Assembly (NCBI GenBank): GCA_029266015.1
Contig: JAJUFK010000086.1
Span: 1-8,959 of the forward strand
Direction: 5' to 3'
Length of the DNA stretch: 8,959 bases
DNA from: Bacteroidota bacterium
Lineage (GTDB): Bacteria; Bacteroidota; Bacteroidia; Bacteroidales; UBA1715
In this document: positions 1 through 6,548 of the stretch, piece by piece
How the letters are laid out: every line of letters starts with the position of its first letter
Position numbering within the stretch: position 1 is the first letter of the stretch
Program-made: the position numbers and the translations under genes
The notes under the pieces: model-generated
Databases searched by the model: none
The model's input: the letters and a program-made list of their open reading frames with translations, nothing else
What the model was told of the DNA's origin: nothing

Positions 1-525
1 CGAGAATACGGATATACAGCCAATGGATATACTATGCTCATGAATAATGAACAATATACTAAACTTAAAAAAATATCTATAATTACAGAAATAGTAAAAG
101 CAGAAATGCGCGAAGGACAATGGTATCGCCCGTGTTTTCCGCAACATATAAACTATCCGTGGAACAAAGATTTCTTTGGACCTCTTGTAATACCAAAAGC
201 AGGAACTACAATTCAATTAACCACAGAAAATTTACCGTTGTATGAACGGATTATTGATGTATATGAAGGTAATGATTTACGTGTAGATGGTATTGACATC
301 TATATAAATAATGTAAAAACCTCGACCTATACATTCAAAATGAATTATTACTGGATGATGGGCGACAATAGAGATAATTCTCAAGATTCTCGATTCTGGG
401 GTTTTGTGCCCGAAGACCATATTGTTGGTAAAGCATCGCTTATTTGGTTATCGTTAAACGACAAAGGTGTATTCCCTTTCAATATTAGATTTAACAGATT
501 GTTTACGGTAATACATAAAAACTAA
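1..525 (+). CDS. lepB: Signal peptidase I, C-terminal part (5' end outside window)
   Basis: The frame is open from base 1 to a TAA at 523-525, so this is the 3' end of a longer gene; the ATG at 34 is internal. The product should be the inner-membrane serine protease that removes signal peptides from exported proteins. The diagnostic feature is the C-terminal signature MGDNRDNSQDSRFWGFV (about bases 358-411), which matches the conserved box E of type I signal peptidases and is followed by the usual VGKA segment. The nucleophilic serine and general-base lysine lie upstream of the window and cannot be checked. The fragment before the signature looks like the enlarged periplasmic beta domain common in Bacteroidota enzymes. 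A WbqC-like gene starts 9 bp after the stop, so the two are probably cotranscribed. Family assignment is secure; the full length is unknown. Confidence 0.93.
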   Translation, partial: REYGYTANGYTMLMNNEQYTKLKKISIITEIVKAEMREGQWYRPCFPQHINYPWNKDFFGPLVIPKAGTTIQLTTENLPLYERIIDVYEGNDLRVDGIDIYINNVKTSTYTFKMNYYWMMGDNRDNSQDSRFWGFVPEDHIVGKASLIWLSLNDKGVFPFNIRFNRLFTVIHKN

Positions 526-534
526 ACAAACACT

Positions 535-1131
535 ATGCTTTTGTCTACAGCATACATGCCATGTATAGAATACATGGCATATATAGCTCAATCTGATTGT
601 GTAACCATTGAAGCTCACGAGCATTATATAAAACAATCGTACCGTAATAGGGCTTATATAGCCACTGCCAATGGCAATATGGAACTTATAATTCCGGTAA
701 TTCAACCTAACGGCAGTAAAACACATATTCGCGATGTGCAGATATCATATGCCGAACCATGGCAAAAAAAACATTGGCATGCTATAGTTTCGGCATATAA
801 CTCATCGCCGTATTTTGAATATTACCAAGATTTGTTTGCTCCATTTTATAGTCAAAAATTCACATTCTTGTGGGATTATAATAACCAATTACTTTCAATT
901 ATTCTCAAACTGTTTGGAATTACTACATCTATTCTGTATTCCAATTCTTTTACCCCACTACACACGGTAGAACACGACAAACGCTATACACTAACACCAA
1001 AACATATTAGTACTTATACAACGCCGAAATACCCACAAGTATTTGAAGAAAAACATGGTTTTATGCCCAACCTGAGTTGTATAGATCTATTGTGTAATGT
1101 GGGACATGAAATAAAACGATCTGTTTTATAA
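535..1131 (+). CDS. WbqC-like family protein
   Basis: The 198-residue product matches the WbqC-like family. The N-terminus (LLSTAYMPCIEYM), a central YIKQSYRNRAYIA block at about residues 31-43, the HWHAIVSAYNSSPYFEYY stretch at about 80-97 and the C-terminal KHGFMPNLSCIDLLCNVG at about 173-190 are the recognisable conserved blocks, and the length is typical. The family takes its name from an O-antigen cluster gene, but its biochemical activity is not established, so no reaction is assigned. No signal peptide or membrane segment is visible, so it is probably cytoplasmic. It begins 9 bp after the signal peptidase stop, a pairing I recall from other Bacteroidales genomes. No ribosome-binding purine run precedes the ATG, as is usual in this phylum. 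A hairpin follows 9 bp after the stop. Confidence 0.85.
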   Translation: MLLSTAYMPCIEYMAYIAQSDCVTIEAHEHYIKQSYRNRAYIATANGNMELIIPVIQPNGSKTHIRDVQISYAEPWQKKHWHAIVSAYNSSPYFEYYQDLFAPFYSQKFTFLWDYNNQLLSIILKLFGITTSILYSNSFTPLHTVEHDKRYTLTPKHISTYTTPKYPQVFEEKHGFMPNLSCIDLLCNVGHEIKRSVL

Positions 1132-1137
1132 TAAAAC

Positions 1138-1168
1138 AAAAAAAGCTACCAAAAAATTGGTAGCTTTT
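1138..1168 (-). terminator. Rho-independent terminator, strongest for the CBM48 gene, possibly bidirectional
   Basis: A perfect 12-bp stem (1141-1152 with 1157-1168) closes on an AAAA loop and lies between two convergent genes. On the minus strand the stem runs into seven T residues (complement of 1138-1144), three beyond the pairing, so it should end transcription of the CBM48 gene. On the plus strand only the four T residues inside the stem follow the GC part before CACAC, so termination after the WbqC-like gene is plausible but weaker. Confidence 0.85.
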
Positions 1169-1230
1169 CACACAATATTATTAATACATACTAAAATAAT
1201 ATATTCACATTTATCTATGGAATTGAGATA

Positions 1231-1533
1231 TTAATTATATGTTTCAACTATAGAATTTGCTTCACCAAACTCATTTGAAACATATCTATCTGCTTCAGGA
1301 TCGTTCTCCCAACGATTGCCATCAATTACAAATTTGTATTGAAATTCTTTACCCACAGGCAACGTAATAGCAACAGAGCCTACACCTTTTGTAATTTTTA
1401 CAAGATTTGCTTCAGTATTCCACCCATTAAAATCTCCTGCTACTGATGCTATTTTTGAACCTGCAAGCATTTCTGCCGGAATTTGAAATGTAACTTTACA
1501 CTCGAGATTGTTTTTTGCAAATTGTTTTTTCAT
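1231..1533 (-). CDS. Stand-alone CBM48 / glycogen-binding domain protein
   Basis: This 100-residue protein is a single carbohydrate-binding module of the CBM48 (isoamylase N-terminal, AMPK beta glycogen-binding) type with no attached catalytic domain. The signs are VAGDFNGWN at residues 31-39 and the YKFVIDG strand at 66-72, followed by W75, DP at 78-79 and NSIVE at 93-97. Residues W38, K67, W75 and N93 align by spacing with the AMPK beta residues that contact glycogen (W100, K126, W133, N150, from memory), so sugar binding is probably retained. There is no signal peptide, which suggests cytoplasmic action on glycogen or another alpha-glucan. The ATG is well placed, with an in-frame stop a few codons upstream. 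The gene is monocistronic: the pgk terminator lies upstream and its own terminator downstream. What it recruits or regulates cannot be read from the sequence. Confidence 0.85.
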   Translation of the reverse strand: MKKQFAKNNLECKVTFQIPAEMLAGSKIASVAGDFNGWNTEANLVKITKGVGSVAITLPVGKEFQYKFVIDGNRWENDPEADRYVSNEFGEANSIVETYN

Positions 1534-1579
1534 ACAATTATATTTTTAGTTTATATTGGTAGTTTAGTATTTATATAAT

Positions 1580-1587
1580 CAAAAATA
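1580..1587 (-). promoter_or_regulatory. Candidate -7 element for the CBM48 gene
   Basis: Read on the minus strand this is TATTTTTG, which fits the Bacteroidota -7 consensus TAnnTTTG and would give a leader of about 40 nt before the ATG. The -33 region has only T-rich sequence and no clear TTTG. A 16-bp palindrome overlaps it. A second match, TATATTTG (complement of 1680-1687), lies farther upstream and is an alternative, with a leader of about 140 nt. In this AT-rich region such matches can occur by chance. Confidence 0.35.
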
Positions 1588-1597
1588 CTAGTATTTT
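1582..1597. repeat. Perfect 16-bp palindrome in the CBM48 gene promoter region
   Basis: AAAATACTAGTATTTT is fully self-complementary and overlaps the candidate -7 element at 1580-1587, running towards the -33 side. That is the expected place for an operator bound by a dimeric regulator, although the AT-rich background makes chance palindromes more common. No regulator gene is adjacent. As RNA it would have no loop, so it is not a terminator. Confidence 0.4.
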
Positions 1598-1716
1598 CTT
1601 AAATTAAAAAGAAAAATACATAATTTTACTTATTCTTAACATTTGATTTACATCATCATTCTTGTAAAAAAATGCAAATCAAATATATGCACGTTTTTTT
1701 TAAATCTTTAAAAAAT

Positions 1717-1753
1717 AAAAAACTCCTATAAAAAATCTTTACAGGAGTTTTTT
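1717..1753 (-). terminator. Rho-independent terminator of pgk
   Basis: An 11-bp stem (1717-1727 with 1743-1753) extends inward past one A-C mismatch by four more pairs (1729-1732 with 1738-1741), leaving a 5-nt loop. On the minus strand it begins about 21 bp after the pgk stop and ends in a run of T residues, followed after one A by another T run. This is a standard intrinsic terminator and isolates pgk from the CBM48 gene. Confidence 0.85.
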
Positions 1754-1774
1754 ATAATAATCTCAGTTTTTAAA

Positions 1775-3040
1775 TTATTTATCACCTCTTATGGCAGCTA
1801 TTCCCGGCAATACTTTACCTTCCATATATTCTAACATAGCACCACCACCGGTTGAAACATAGCTCACTTTATCAGCTAATTTATTTTTATTGATAGCGGC
1901 AACAGAATCACCACCACCAATTAAAGTAAACGCACCGTTTGCTGTAGCTTTAGCAAGCGCTTGTGCTATAGCCGAAGTTCCTTTCGAGAATTTATCCATT
2001 TCGAATACTCCCATTGGACCATTCCATAATACAATTTTTGATTTTGCAATTACATCCGAAAACATAGCAATTGTTTCATCTGCAATATCCAATCCCATCC
2101 AACCATCAGGAGTTTCATTTGTTTTGGAAATATTTGTATTTGCGTTTGGATCAAATTTATCAGCATTTACAGCATCTACCGGTATGTATACATTTACATT
2201 ATGTTCTTTCGCTTTTTTCAAAATATCAAGAGCTAAATCAAGTTTATCGGCTTCGCACAATGAATTACCAATATTTCCGCCTTGTGCTTTGATAAACGTA
2301 TATGTCATACCACCACCAATGATTAAATTATCTATAGTAGGTAATAAACGAGATATAATTTGAATTTTATCTGATACTTTTGCCCCCCCCATAATAGCAG
2401 TTTTAGGAGCATCTTTTGATTGCAATACTTTATCCATAGCAGCAAGTTCGCTGTTTATAAGGTATCCAAACATTTTATTTTCGGTTGAAAATAAATCTGC
2501 TATTAACGCCGTAGAACCATGTGCACGGTGAGCTGTTCCAAATGCATCGTTTACATACACATCAGCATAACTTGCAAGCGTTTTTACAAATTCTTTTTGA
2601 GATGCTTTTACACGAGCTTTACCGGCTGCTTTTTCTTCTTCAGAAGCATCTTCGGCCAAACGTGGTTTACCTTCTTCTTCTTCATAAAAACGAAGATTTT
2701 CCAGCAACAACACTTCACCTGGTTTTAAATTTGCTGCTGCTTCATGTGCTTTCATACAATCAGCAACAAACTTTACTTCTTTACCACCTAAATTTTTAGA
2801 AACAGCAGGAATAATTTGTTGCAATGAACATTTCGGATCGGGATTTTGTTTTGGTCGCCCCATATGCGACATAAGAATTACCGAACCACCATCTTGTAAT
2901 ATTTTATTAATGGTAGGTAATGCACCACGGATACGAGTATCATCAGACACTTCACCTGTTTCTTTATTCAAAGGCACATTAAAGTCAACACGCACAATTG
3001 CTTTTTTGCCTGCAAAATTATAATTATCAATTAATTGCAT
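1775..3040 (-). CDS. pgk: Phosphoglycerate kinase
   Basis: The 421-residue product is a complete phosphoglycerate kinase, which interconverts 1,3-bisphosphoglycerate and 3-phosphoglycerate with ADP/ATP in cytoplasmic glycolysis and gluconeogenesis. N-domain substrate-binding motifs are VRVDFNVP (16-23), DDTRIRGALPT (33-43), SHMGRPK (58-64), LLLENLRF (111-118) and the AHRAHGS loop (170-176). C-domain nucleotide motifs are GGAKVSDKI (218-226), GGGMTYTF (242-249), WNGPMGVFE (339-347), GGGDS (375-379) and STGGGAMLEY (396-405). A charged Glu/Lys/Ala-rich insertion at about 120-149 makes it slightly longer than many bacterial enzymes; I recall a similar insertion in Bacteroides proteins. The start MQLIDNY is the usual one for this group. 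The gene has its own terminator and a candidate promoter in the 124-bp gap behind the photolyase. A run of eight G residues (complement of 2383-2390) encodes part of the GGAK loop. Confidence 0.98.
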   Translation of the reverse strand: MQLIDNYNFAGKKAIVRVDFNVPLNKETGEVSDDTRIRGALPTINKILQDGGSVILMSHMGRPKQNPDPKCSLQQIIPAVSKNLGGKEVKFVADCMKAHEAAANLKPGEVLLLENLRFYEEEEGKPRLAEDASEEEKAAGKARVKASQKEFVKTLASYADVYVNDAFGTAHRAHGSTALIADLFSTENKMFGYLINSELAAMDKVLQSKDAPKTAIMGGAKVSDKIQIISRLLPTIDNLIIGGGMTYTFIKAQGGNIGNSLCEADKLDLALDILKKAKEHNVNVYIPVDAVNADKFDPNANTNISKTNETPDGWMGLDIADETIAMFSDVIAKSKIVLWNGPMGVFEMDKFSKGTSAIAQALAKATANGAFTLIGGGDSVAAINKNKLADKVSYVSTGGGAMLEYMEGKVLPGIAAIRGDK

Positions 3041-3081
3041 TGTTTAATATTTTTTATGATTACAATTTTTTTTAACGAGTC

Positions 3082-3089
3082 CAAATATA
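3082..3089 (-). promoter_or_regulatory. Candidate -7 element for pgk
   Basis: The complement reads TATATTTG, an exact fit to TAnnTTTG, about 42 bp before the pgk ATG, giving a leader of about 35 nt. No convincing TTTG sits at the expected -33 distance. It lies in the only gap available for a pgk promoter if pgk is transcribed separately from the photolyase. Confidence 0.45.
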
Positions 3090-3116
3090 AAAAAAATGAA
3101 ATGATTATTTTATATT
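3084..3116. repeat. AT-only inverted repeat over the pgk promoter region
   Basis: AATATAAAA (3084-3092) is repeated inverted as TTTTATATT (3108-3116) around a 15-bp spacer. One arm overlaps the candidate pgk -7 element. It could be an operator, or a weak hairpin after the photolyase. It has no G-C pairs and no T-tract directly after the second arm on the minus strand, so it is a poor terminator. Confidence 0.3.
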
Positions 3117-3164
3117 AAAGGATATTTTTTATTTAATTGTTTTATTGTTTTGCCTTATTACCGT

Positions 3165-4475
3165 TTAAAACTTAGTACATTTCTTATAAGTTTGTAATGC
3201 ACGTTGTCGAGCAAACGAATGCTCTACAATAGGCTTAATATAGGTACTTGAGTTATAATTTGGCACCCATTTTTGGATATACAAATATTCTGCATCAAAA
3301 CGCTTTGTTTGTTCATAGGGATTAAAAATTCTGAAATACGGAACAGCATCGCAACCTGTACTTGCTGCCCATTGCCAATTCCCATTATTTGAAGACAATT
3401 CATAATCAATAAGTTTTTGTGCAAAATATGCTTCGCCCCACTGCCAATCTATAAGCAAATGTTTACACAAAAAACTTGCAGTAATCATACGTACCCTATT
3501 ATGCATAAATCCCGTTTCATTTAACTGTCGCATACCGGCATCTACAATTGGATATCCGGTTTCTCCATCGCACCATCTTTGAAAATGCTCTTCGTTATTT
3601 ATCCATTCTAAAGAATCATATTGTGATTTGAAATTAGCATGTACTACCTGTGGAAAATGATATAAAATCATACTAAAAAATTCCCTCCAAATTAATTCAT
3701 TCAACCATACGTGATTATGTTGTATTGCTATACAAACTAATTCACGAATACTTACTGTACCAAATCGCAGATGAACCCCCAATTGAGAAGTTCCTTCTAT
3801 TGCAGGGAAATCACGAGTCTTATGATAATTTTGAATACAATCTACAGGTATTTGAGGAATATGAGAACAAACACTAGTTGGTGAAAATCCTATAGAGTCC
3901 AATGAAGGAATCGGTATTACAGAGGTCTTAAACAAATGTGACAATAATTGTTCGCTTGTATATGATTGTAATTGCATTTGACTGAACCTCATTTTCCACG
4001 TTTTTGCATATGGTGTATATACAGTATATGGATTTCCATCTTGTTTCACTATCTCATCTTGTTCAAATATTACATGATCTTTAAAAGTATAAAAAGCAAT
4101 ACCGTTTTGGGTTAAGAATAATTCAACAGAAGTATCACGTTTGATCCCATAGGGTTCATAATCTCTATTGGCATAGACAGAAACTACAGAAAATTGAGAA
4201 ATTAAGTTTGAAAAAACATCAATTGGATTACCATACAAAACATACAAAGACGATCCGAATTCTTTACAAACACCTTGTATATACTCAACACATGAATAGA
4301 TAAAATTCACACGTACATCTTGGGGATTTTGTAATTGGGTTAAAATTTGAGTATCAAAAATAAAAATAGGTAAAACTGCTTTTGATTCTTTCAACGCATA
4401 ATATAAACCAACATTGTCATGCAAACGCAAATCGCGGCGAAACCAAAAAATTGAAACTTCGGGAAGTGATGACAT
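3165..4475 (-). CDS. Deoxyribodipyrimidine photolyase (class I CPD photolyase / cryptochrome family)
   Basis: The 436-residue product is a complete FAD-dependent photolyase, predicted to split UV-induced cyclobutane pyrimidine dimers with blue light. The antenna domain opens with IFWFRRDLRLHDN (9-21). E107 in NRDYEPYG corresponds by motif to the folate-contacting Glu109 of the E. coli enzyme, so a methenyl-tetrahydrofolate antenna is possible. The FAD domain has TSQLGVHLRFGTVSIREL (229-246), NELIWREF (259-266; E260 and W263 match E. coli Glu274 and Trp277 that contact the lesion), the ETGYPIVDAGMRQL block (305-318), HNRVRM (325-330) and NNGNWQWAASTGCDA (363-377). The electron-relay tryptophans seem kept (W301, W344, W367). 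An in-frame stop lies two codons upstream, so the ATG is the only sensible start. It is divergent from the 4571 gene. CPD repair rather than a sensory role is inferred from the conserved lesion residues. Confidence 0.95.
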   Translation of the reverse strand: MSSLPEVSIFWFRRDLRLHDNVGLYYALKESKAVLPIFIFDTQILTQLQNPQDVRVNFIYSCVEYIQGVCKEFGSSLYVLYGNPIDVFSNLISQFSVVSVYANRDYEPYGIKRDTSVELFLTQNGIAFYTFKDHVIFEQDEIVKQDGNPYTVYTPYAKTWKMRFSQMQLQSYTSEQLLSHLFKTSVIPIPSLDSIGFSPTSVCSHIPQIPVDCIQNYHKTRDFPAIEGTSQLGVHLRFGTVSIRELVCIAIQHNHVWLNELIWREFFSMILYHFPQVVHANFKSQYDSLEWINNEEHFQRWCDGETGYPIVDAGMRQLNETGFMHNRVRMITASFLCKHLLIDWQWGEAYFAQKLIDYELSSNNGNWQWAASTGCDAVPYFRIFNPYEQTKRFDAEYLYIQKWVPNYNSSTYIKPIVEHSFARQRALQTYKKCTKF

Positions 4476-4505
4476 ACATCATATTTTTTTAAAAAGTTAT
4501 AGTAG

Positions 4506-4537
4506 CAATTGTAACTAATTTTATGTAATTTAGCAAA
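4506..4537 (-). promoter_or_regulatory. Candidate promoter of the photolyase gene
   Basis: On the minus strand TTTG (complement of 4534-4537) is followed after 20 bp by TACAATTG (complement of 4506-4513), one mismatch from TAnnTTTG. Both the spacing and the distance to the ATG (leader about 25 nt) fit the Bacteroidota housekeeping promoter. It is the best two-part promoter match in the window. Confidence 0.5.
4509..4533 (+). promoter_or_regulatory. Weak candidate promoter of the 4571-6534 unit
   Basis: TTG at 4509-4511 and TAATTTAG at 4526-4533 (one mismatch to TAnnTTTG) face the plus-strand genes and would give a leader of about 30 nt. The 14-bp spacing is shorter than usual, so the call is tentative. 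If real, it overlaps the photolyase promoter on the opposite strand. Confidence 0.25.
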
Positions 4538-4570
4538 AGTTTCGCAGTCTAAATTAGAAAAAATACATAT

Positions 4571-5254
4571 ATGGAAATCTCGGGTTTTATATTAAAAGAA
4601 GAACAATTACAGAATTTAGAATCATCTATAATTCCCGGCACATTTGTTCTTGAAACGCTTGATCCATTTAACGGATATTACAGTAGTCATCCTGACGAAT
4701 ATGTTCCTCGTACTGTTTTTTTAATTACAAACAAAAAATATTCAAAAGAAGCAATAGCCCGATATAGCAGAACTGTTTGTAAAAATCTGCAAATAGAATT
4801 AGATGCCGTATATTCGGAAGTTACAATACAACATGAATTATATTATGCTATTCGAGTATTTGATTTCAAAGAATATTCTGTAATAGAATCTATTCAGAGA
4901 GCTTTTGAAAAAGTTGGAGTAGAATTTAAATATTCATCACATACAATACATTCTATTTGTAGAATCAAAATATTTAAAGTGTTTATAGTGCATGAAGATT
5001 CCAAAGGAATTTACAGCAATTTAGGAAAATCAAAAATGTTTTATTTTACATTACCGGTTGAATTGGAATTTGATGAATTTAAACAATTGGTTCAAAAAGT
5101 TTCAAACAATTGGACCGGTAAGAGTTTCAACGCTGCACAAGGGTTCTTTTTCAGAAAACAATCGGCCGAAGATGTTGTGAGAATATTTAGCAATCACATA
5201 ACCGATGAAATGAAGCATCTGTTGGTTCAAAAATTTTTGTCATTTGTACAGTAA
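4571..5254 (+). CDS. Uncharacterised protein, first gene of a pair with a LETM1-like protein
   Basis: I do not recognise this 227-residue product. It has no signal peptide, no membrane segment and no obvious catalytic motif, so it is probably cytoplasmic. By eye, residues about 47-124 alternate strand, helix, strand, strand, helix, strand (TVFLIT, KEAIARYSRTVCKNL, DAVYSEVTI, YYAIRVFDF, VIESIQRAFEKVG, VEFKYSS), the order of a ferredoxin-like fold. The second half (about 131-207) has similar elements, with FKVFIV, MFYFTLP, EFDEFKQLVQKVSNNW, AAQGFFFRK and AEDVVRIFSNH, and may be a diverged repeat. This is pattern reading, not a domain hit. The ATG at 4571 opens the frame, and the stop is 2 bp before the next ATG, so the genes are almost certainly cotranscribed. 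The codon and base style matches its neighbours, giving no sign of recent transfer. A regulatory or scaffold partner of the downstream protein is one possibility only. Confidence 0.85.
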   Translation: MEISGFILKEEQLQNLESSIIPGTFVLETLDPFNGYYSSHPDEYVPRTVFLITNKKYSKEAIARYSRTVCKNLQIELDAVYSEVTIQHELYYAIRVFDFKEYSVIESIQRAFEKVGVEFKYSSHTIHSICRIKIFKVFIVHEDSKGIYSNLGKSKMFYFTLPVELEFDEFKQLVQKVSNNWTGKSFNAAQGFFFRKQSAEDVVRIFSNHITDEMKHLLVQKFLSFVQ

Positions 5255-5256
5255 AT

Positions 5257-6534
5257 ATGGATCCATCAGACAAGAAGTGGTTACTTACCCTTAACAAAAA
5301 TATTCAAAAACATTTACCTAAAATTCACTCTTCTATATATAGTGAATTTACTCGACATGATTCAATAGAACATTTTATTCATTTTTATTTACATTCATCG
5401 GGCATATTATACGGATATGCTACAAAACAAATGTTGTGTGAATTTCACAACACACAAACCTGGACATACTCTGACCTCTATAAAATTAGTCTTACCGAAG
5501 GATTTTATTTGATATTTTTTTATTTGAACCAAGAGAAAATATCATCAAAAGAAAATTTGTCATTACTATTAGAAGAAGCAAACAATAAACTATATGAATT
5601 TTATATATTATATTCAATAACAGATTCTTTTTTTGTAAAACACAAAGACATTTTACGAAGCGCAAATAAAAATTACACAACTGTAGAAAGCATAATAGAC
5701 TATAGAGTTAACAATCCCGGCATGCTAAAAAAAGGATTTTGGAAAGGTTCTCAATTCAATGTATTTTCATATTTAGATTTACTATTTTTTTCTCATTGGC
5801 TTCAAAATGACTATTTGTATGACAAACGCAACAGTATAAAAAAACATATACTTCAAATAATGATAGCAGCTTCTCACTGTGAAGGTTCTATTATTTCAAC
5901 TGAACGATTGTTAGTATCATATTTTTTGGCATCGGGTAATTTTGATGAAAAAACAGAATTGGAACTGCAACAACAATTAAAACAAGGATTATATTTAAAT
6001 CAAATTATAATTGACACTAACCTACCCTATGATATTCGATTATTACTTTTTGAAAATGCTGTAATATCTGTTCTAAGCGATGGGTCTATTAATAATTTTG
6101 AAGAATTATTTTTAGGTCGTTTAGCAGAAAAACTTAACATTTCTGACAACGATGTGCATTATAGTATAGTAATGATTCAAAACTTTATGTTACAAAACAA
6201 TAAAAAATTATTGTATTTACATCATAAAGAAGGATTTGAAGTAATTACAAAAAGTTTTGCTCAACGTTTTCAAGTATTTTTCAATAAAAATAGTTCAAAA
6301 ATTATTACCGAAATTTCTGAAAGTCGTGAACTTGTAGAATTACTATGGAAAGCAAAAAATGAAAAATTAACCGATGAAGAACGAGAAAAAGTAAAAGAAC
6401 AAATTATTGATTTATTACGAACTATTCCATCGCTCACTATTTTTATGATTCCCGGAGGTTCTATATTGTTGCCTATTTTATTAAAAATTTTACCTGAAGA
6501 AATTCTTGTACCAAGTTCTTTTAGAAACAAATAA
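5257..6534 (+). CDS. LETM1-like protein with TerB-like middle domain (LETM1-related biofilm-associated type)
   Basis: The 425-residue product ends in a LETM1-like domain: a charged helix at about 354-388 (SESRELVELLWKAK, then LTDEEREKVKEQIIDLLRTI) followed by IPSLTIFMIPGGSILLPILLK (390-410) and LVPSSFRNK. This matches the LETM1 core pattern of a hydrophobic PGG/LLP segment after a helix. The middle (about 195-315) resembles an all-helical TerB-like domain, with IAASHCEGSI and AVISVLSDGSINNFEELFLGRLAEKLNIS as two acidic helix-turn segments. The N-terminal MDPSDKKWL resembles flavobacterial proteins annotated as LETM1-related biofilm-associated proteins, whose biochemical role I do not know. 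Mitochondrial LETM1 is linked to ion exchange and ribosome binding, but that should not be carried over. There is one hydrophobic C-terminal stretch, interrupted by PGG, so membrane association is uncertain. It is translationally close to the 4571 gene. Confidence 0.75.
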   Translation: MDPSDKKWLLTLNKNIQKHLPKIHSSIYSEFTRHDSIEHFIHFYLHSSGILYGYATKQMLCEFHNTQTWTYSDLYKISLTEGFYLIFFYLNQEKISSKENLSLLLEEANNKLYEFYILYSITDSFFVKHKDILRSANKNYTTVESIIDYRVNNPGMLKKGFWKGSQFNVFSYLDLLFFSHWLQNDYLYDKRNSIKKHILQIMIAASHCEGSIISTERLLVSYFLASGNFDEKTELELQQQLKQGLYLNQIIIDTNLPYDIRLLLFENAVISVLSDGSINNFEELFLGRLAEKLNISDNDVHYSIVMIQNFMLQNNKKLLYLHHKEGFEVITKSFAQRFQVFFNKNSSKIITEISESRELVELLWKAKNEKLTDEEREKVKEQIIDLLRTIPSLTIFMIPGGSILLPILLKILPEEILVPSSFRNK

Positions 6535-6548
6535 CGTGATTATTTACT

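Noticed and set aside
34..36. ATG at 34 as the start of the first gene
   Set aside because: The frame is open upstream to base 1 and a 163-residue signal peptidase would lack its catalytic Ser and Lys, so the gene is cut by the window edge.
454..726. Open minus-strand frame of 90 codons
   Set aside because: It lies antisense across the ends of lepB and the WbqC-like gene, both with clear family matches; its translation has no recognisable domain.
1890..2799. Several plus-strand open frames opposite pgk
   Set aside because: They are antisense shadows of a complete, highly conserved pgk frame and show low-complexity Phe/Leu-rich translations.
5839..6201. Tellurite resistance function for the TerB-like region
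   Set aside because: TerB-like folds occur in many unrelated proteins, and no other ter genes are present, so the resistance label is not supported.
6529..6545. Hairpin AAATAA / TTATTT between the convergent stops as a terminator
   Set aside because: Only six A/T pairs around a 5-base loop and no T-tract; too weak to call.
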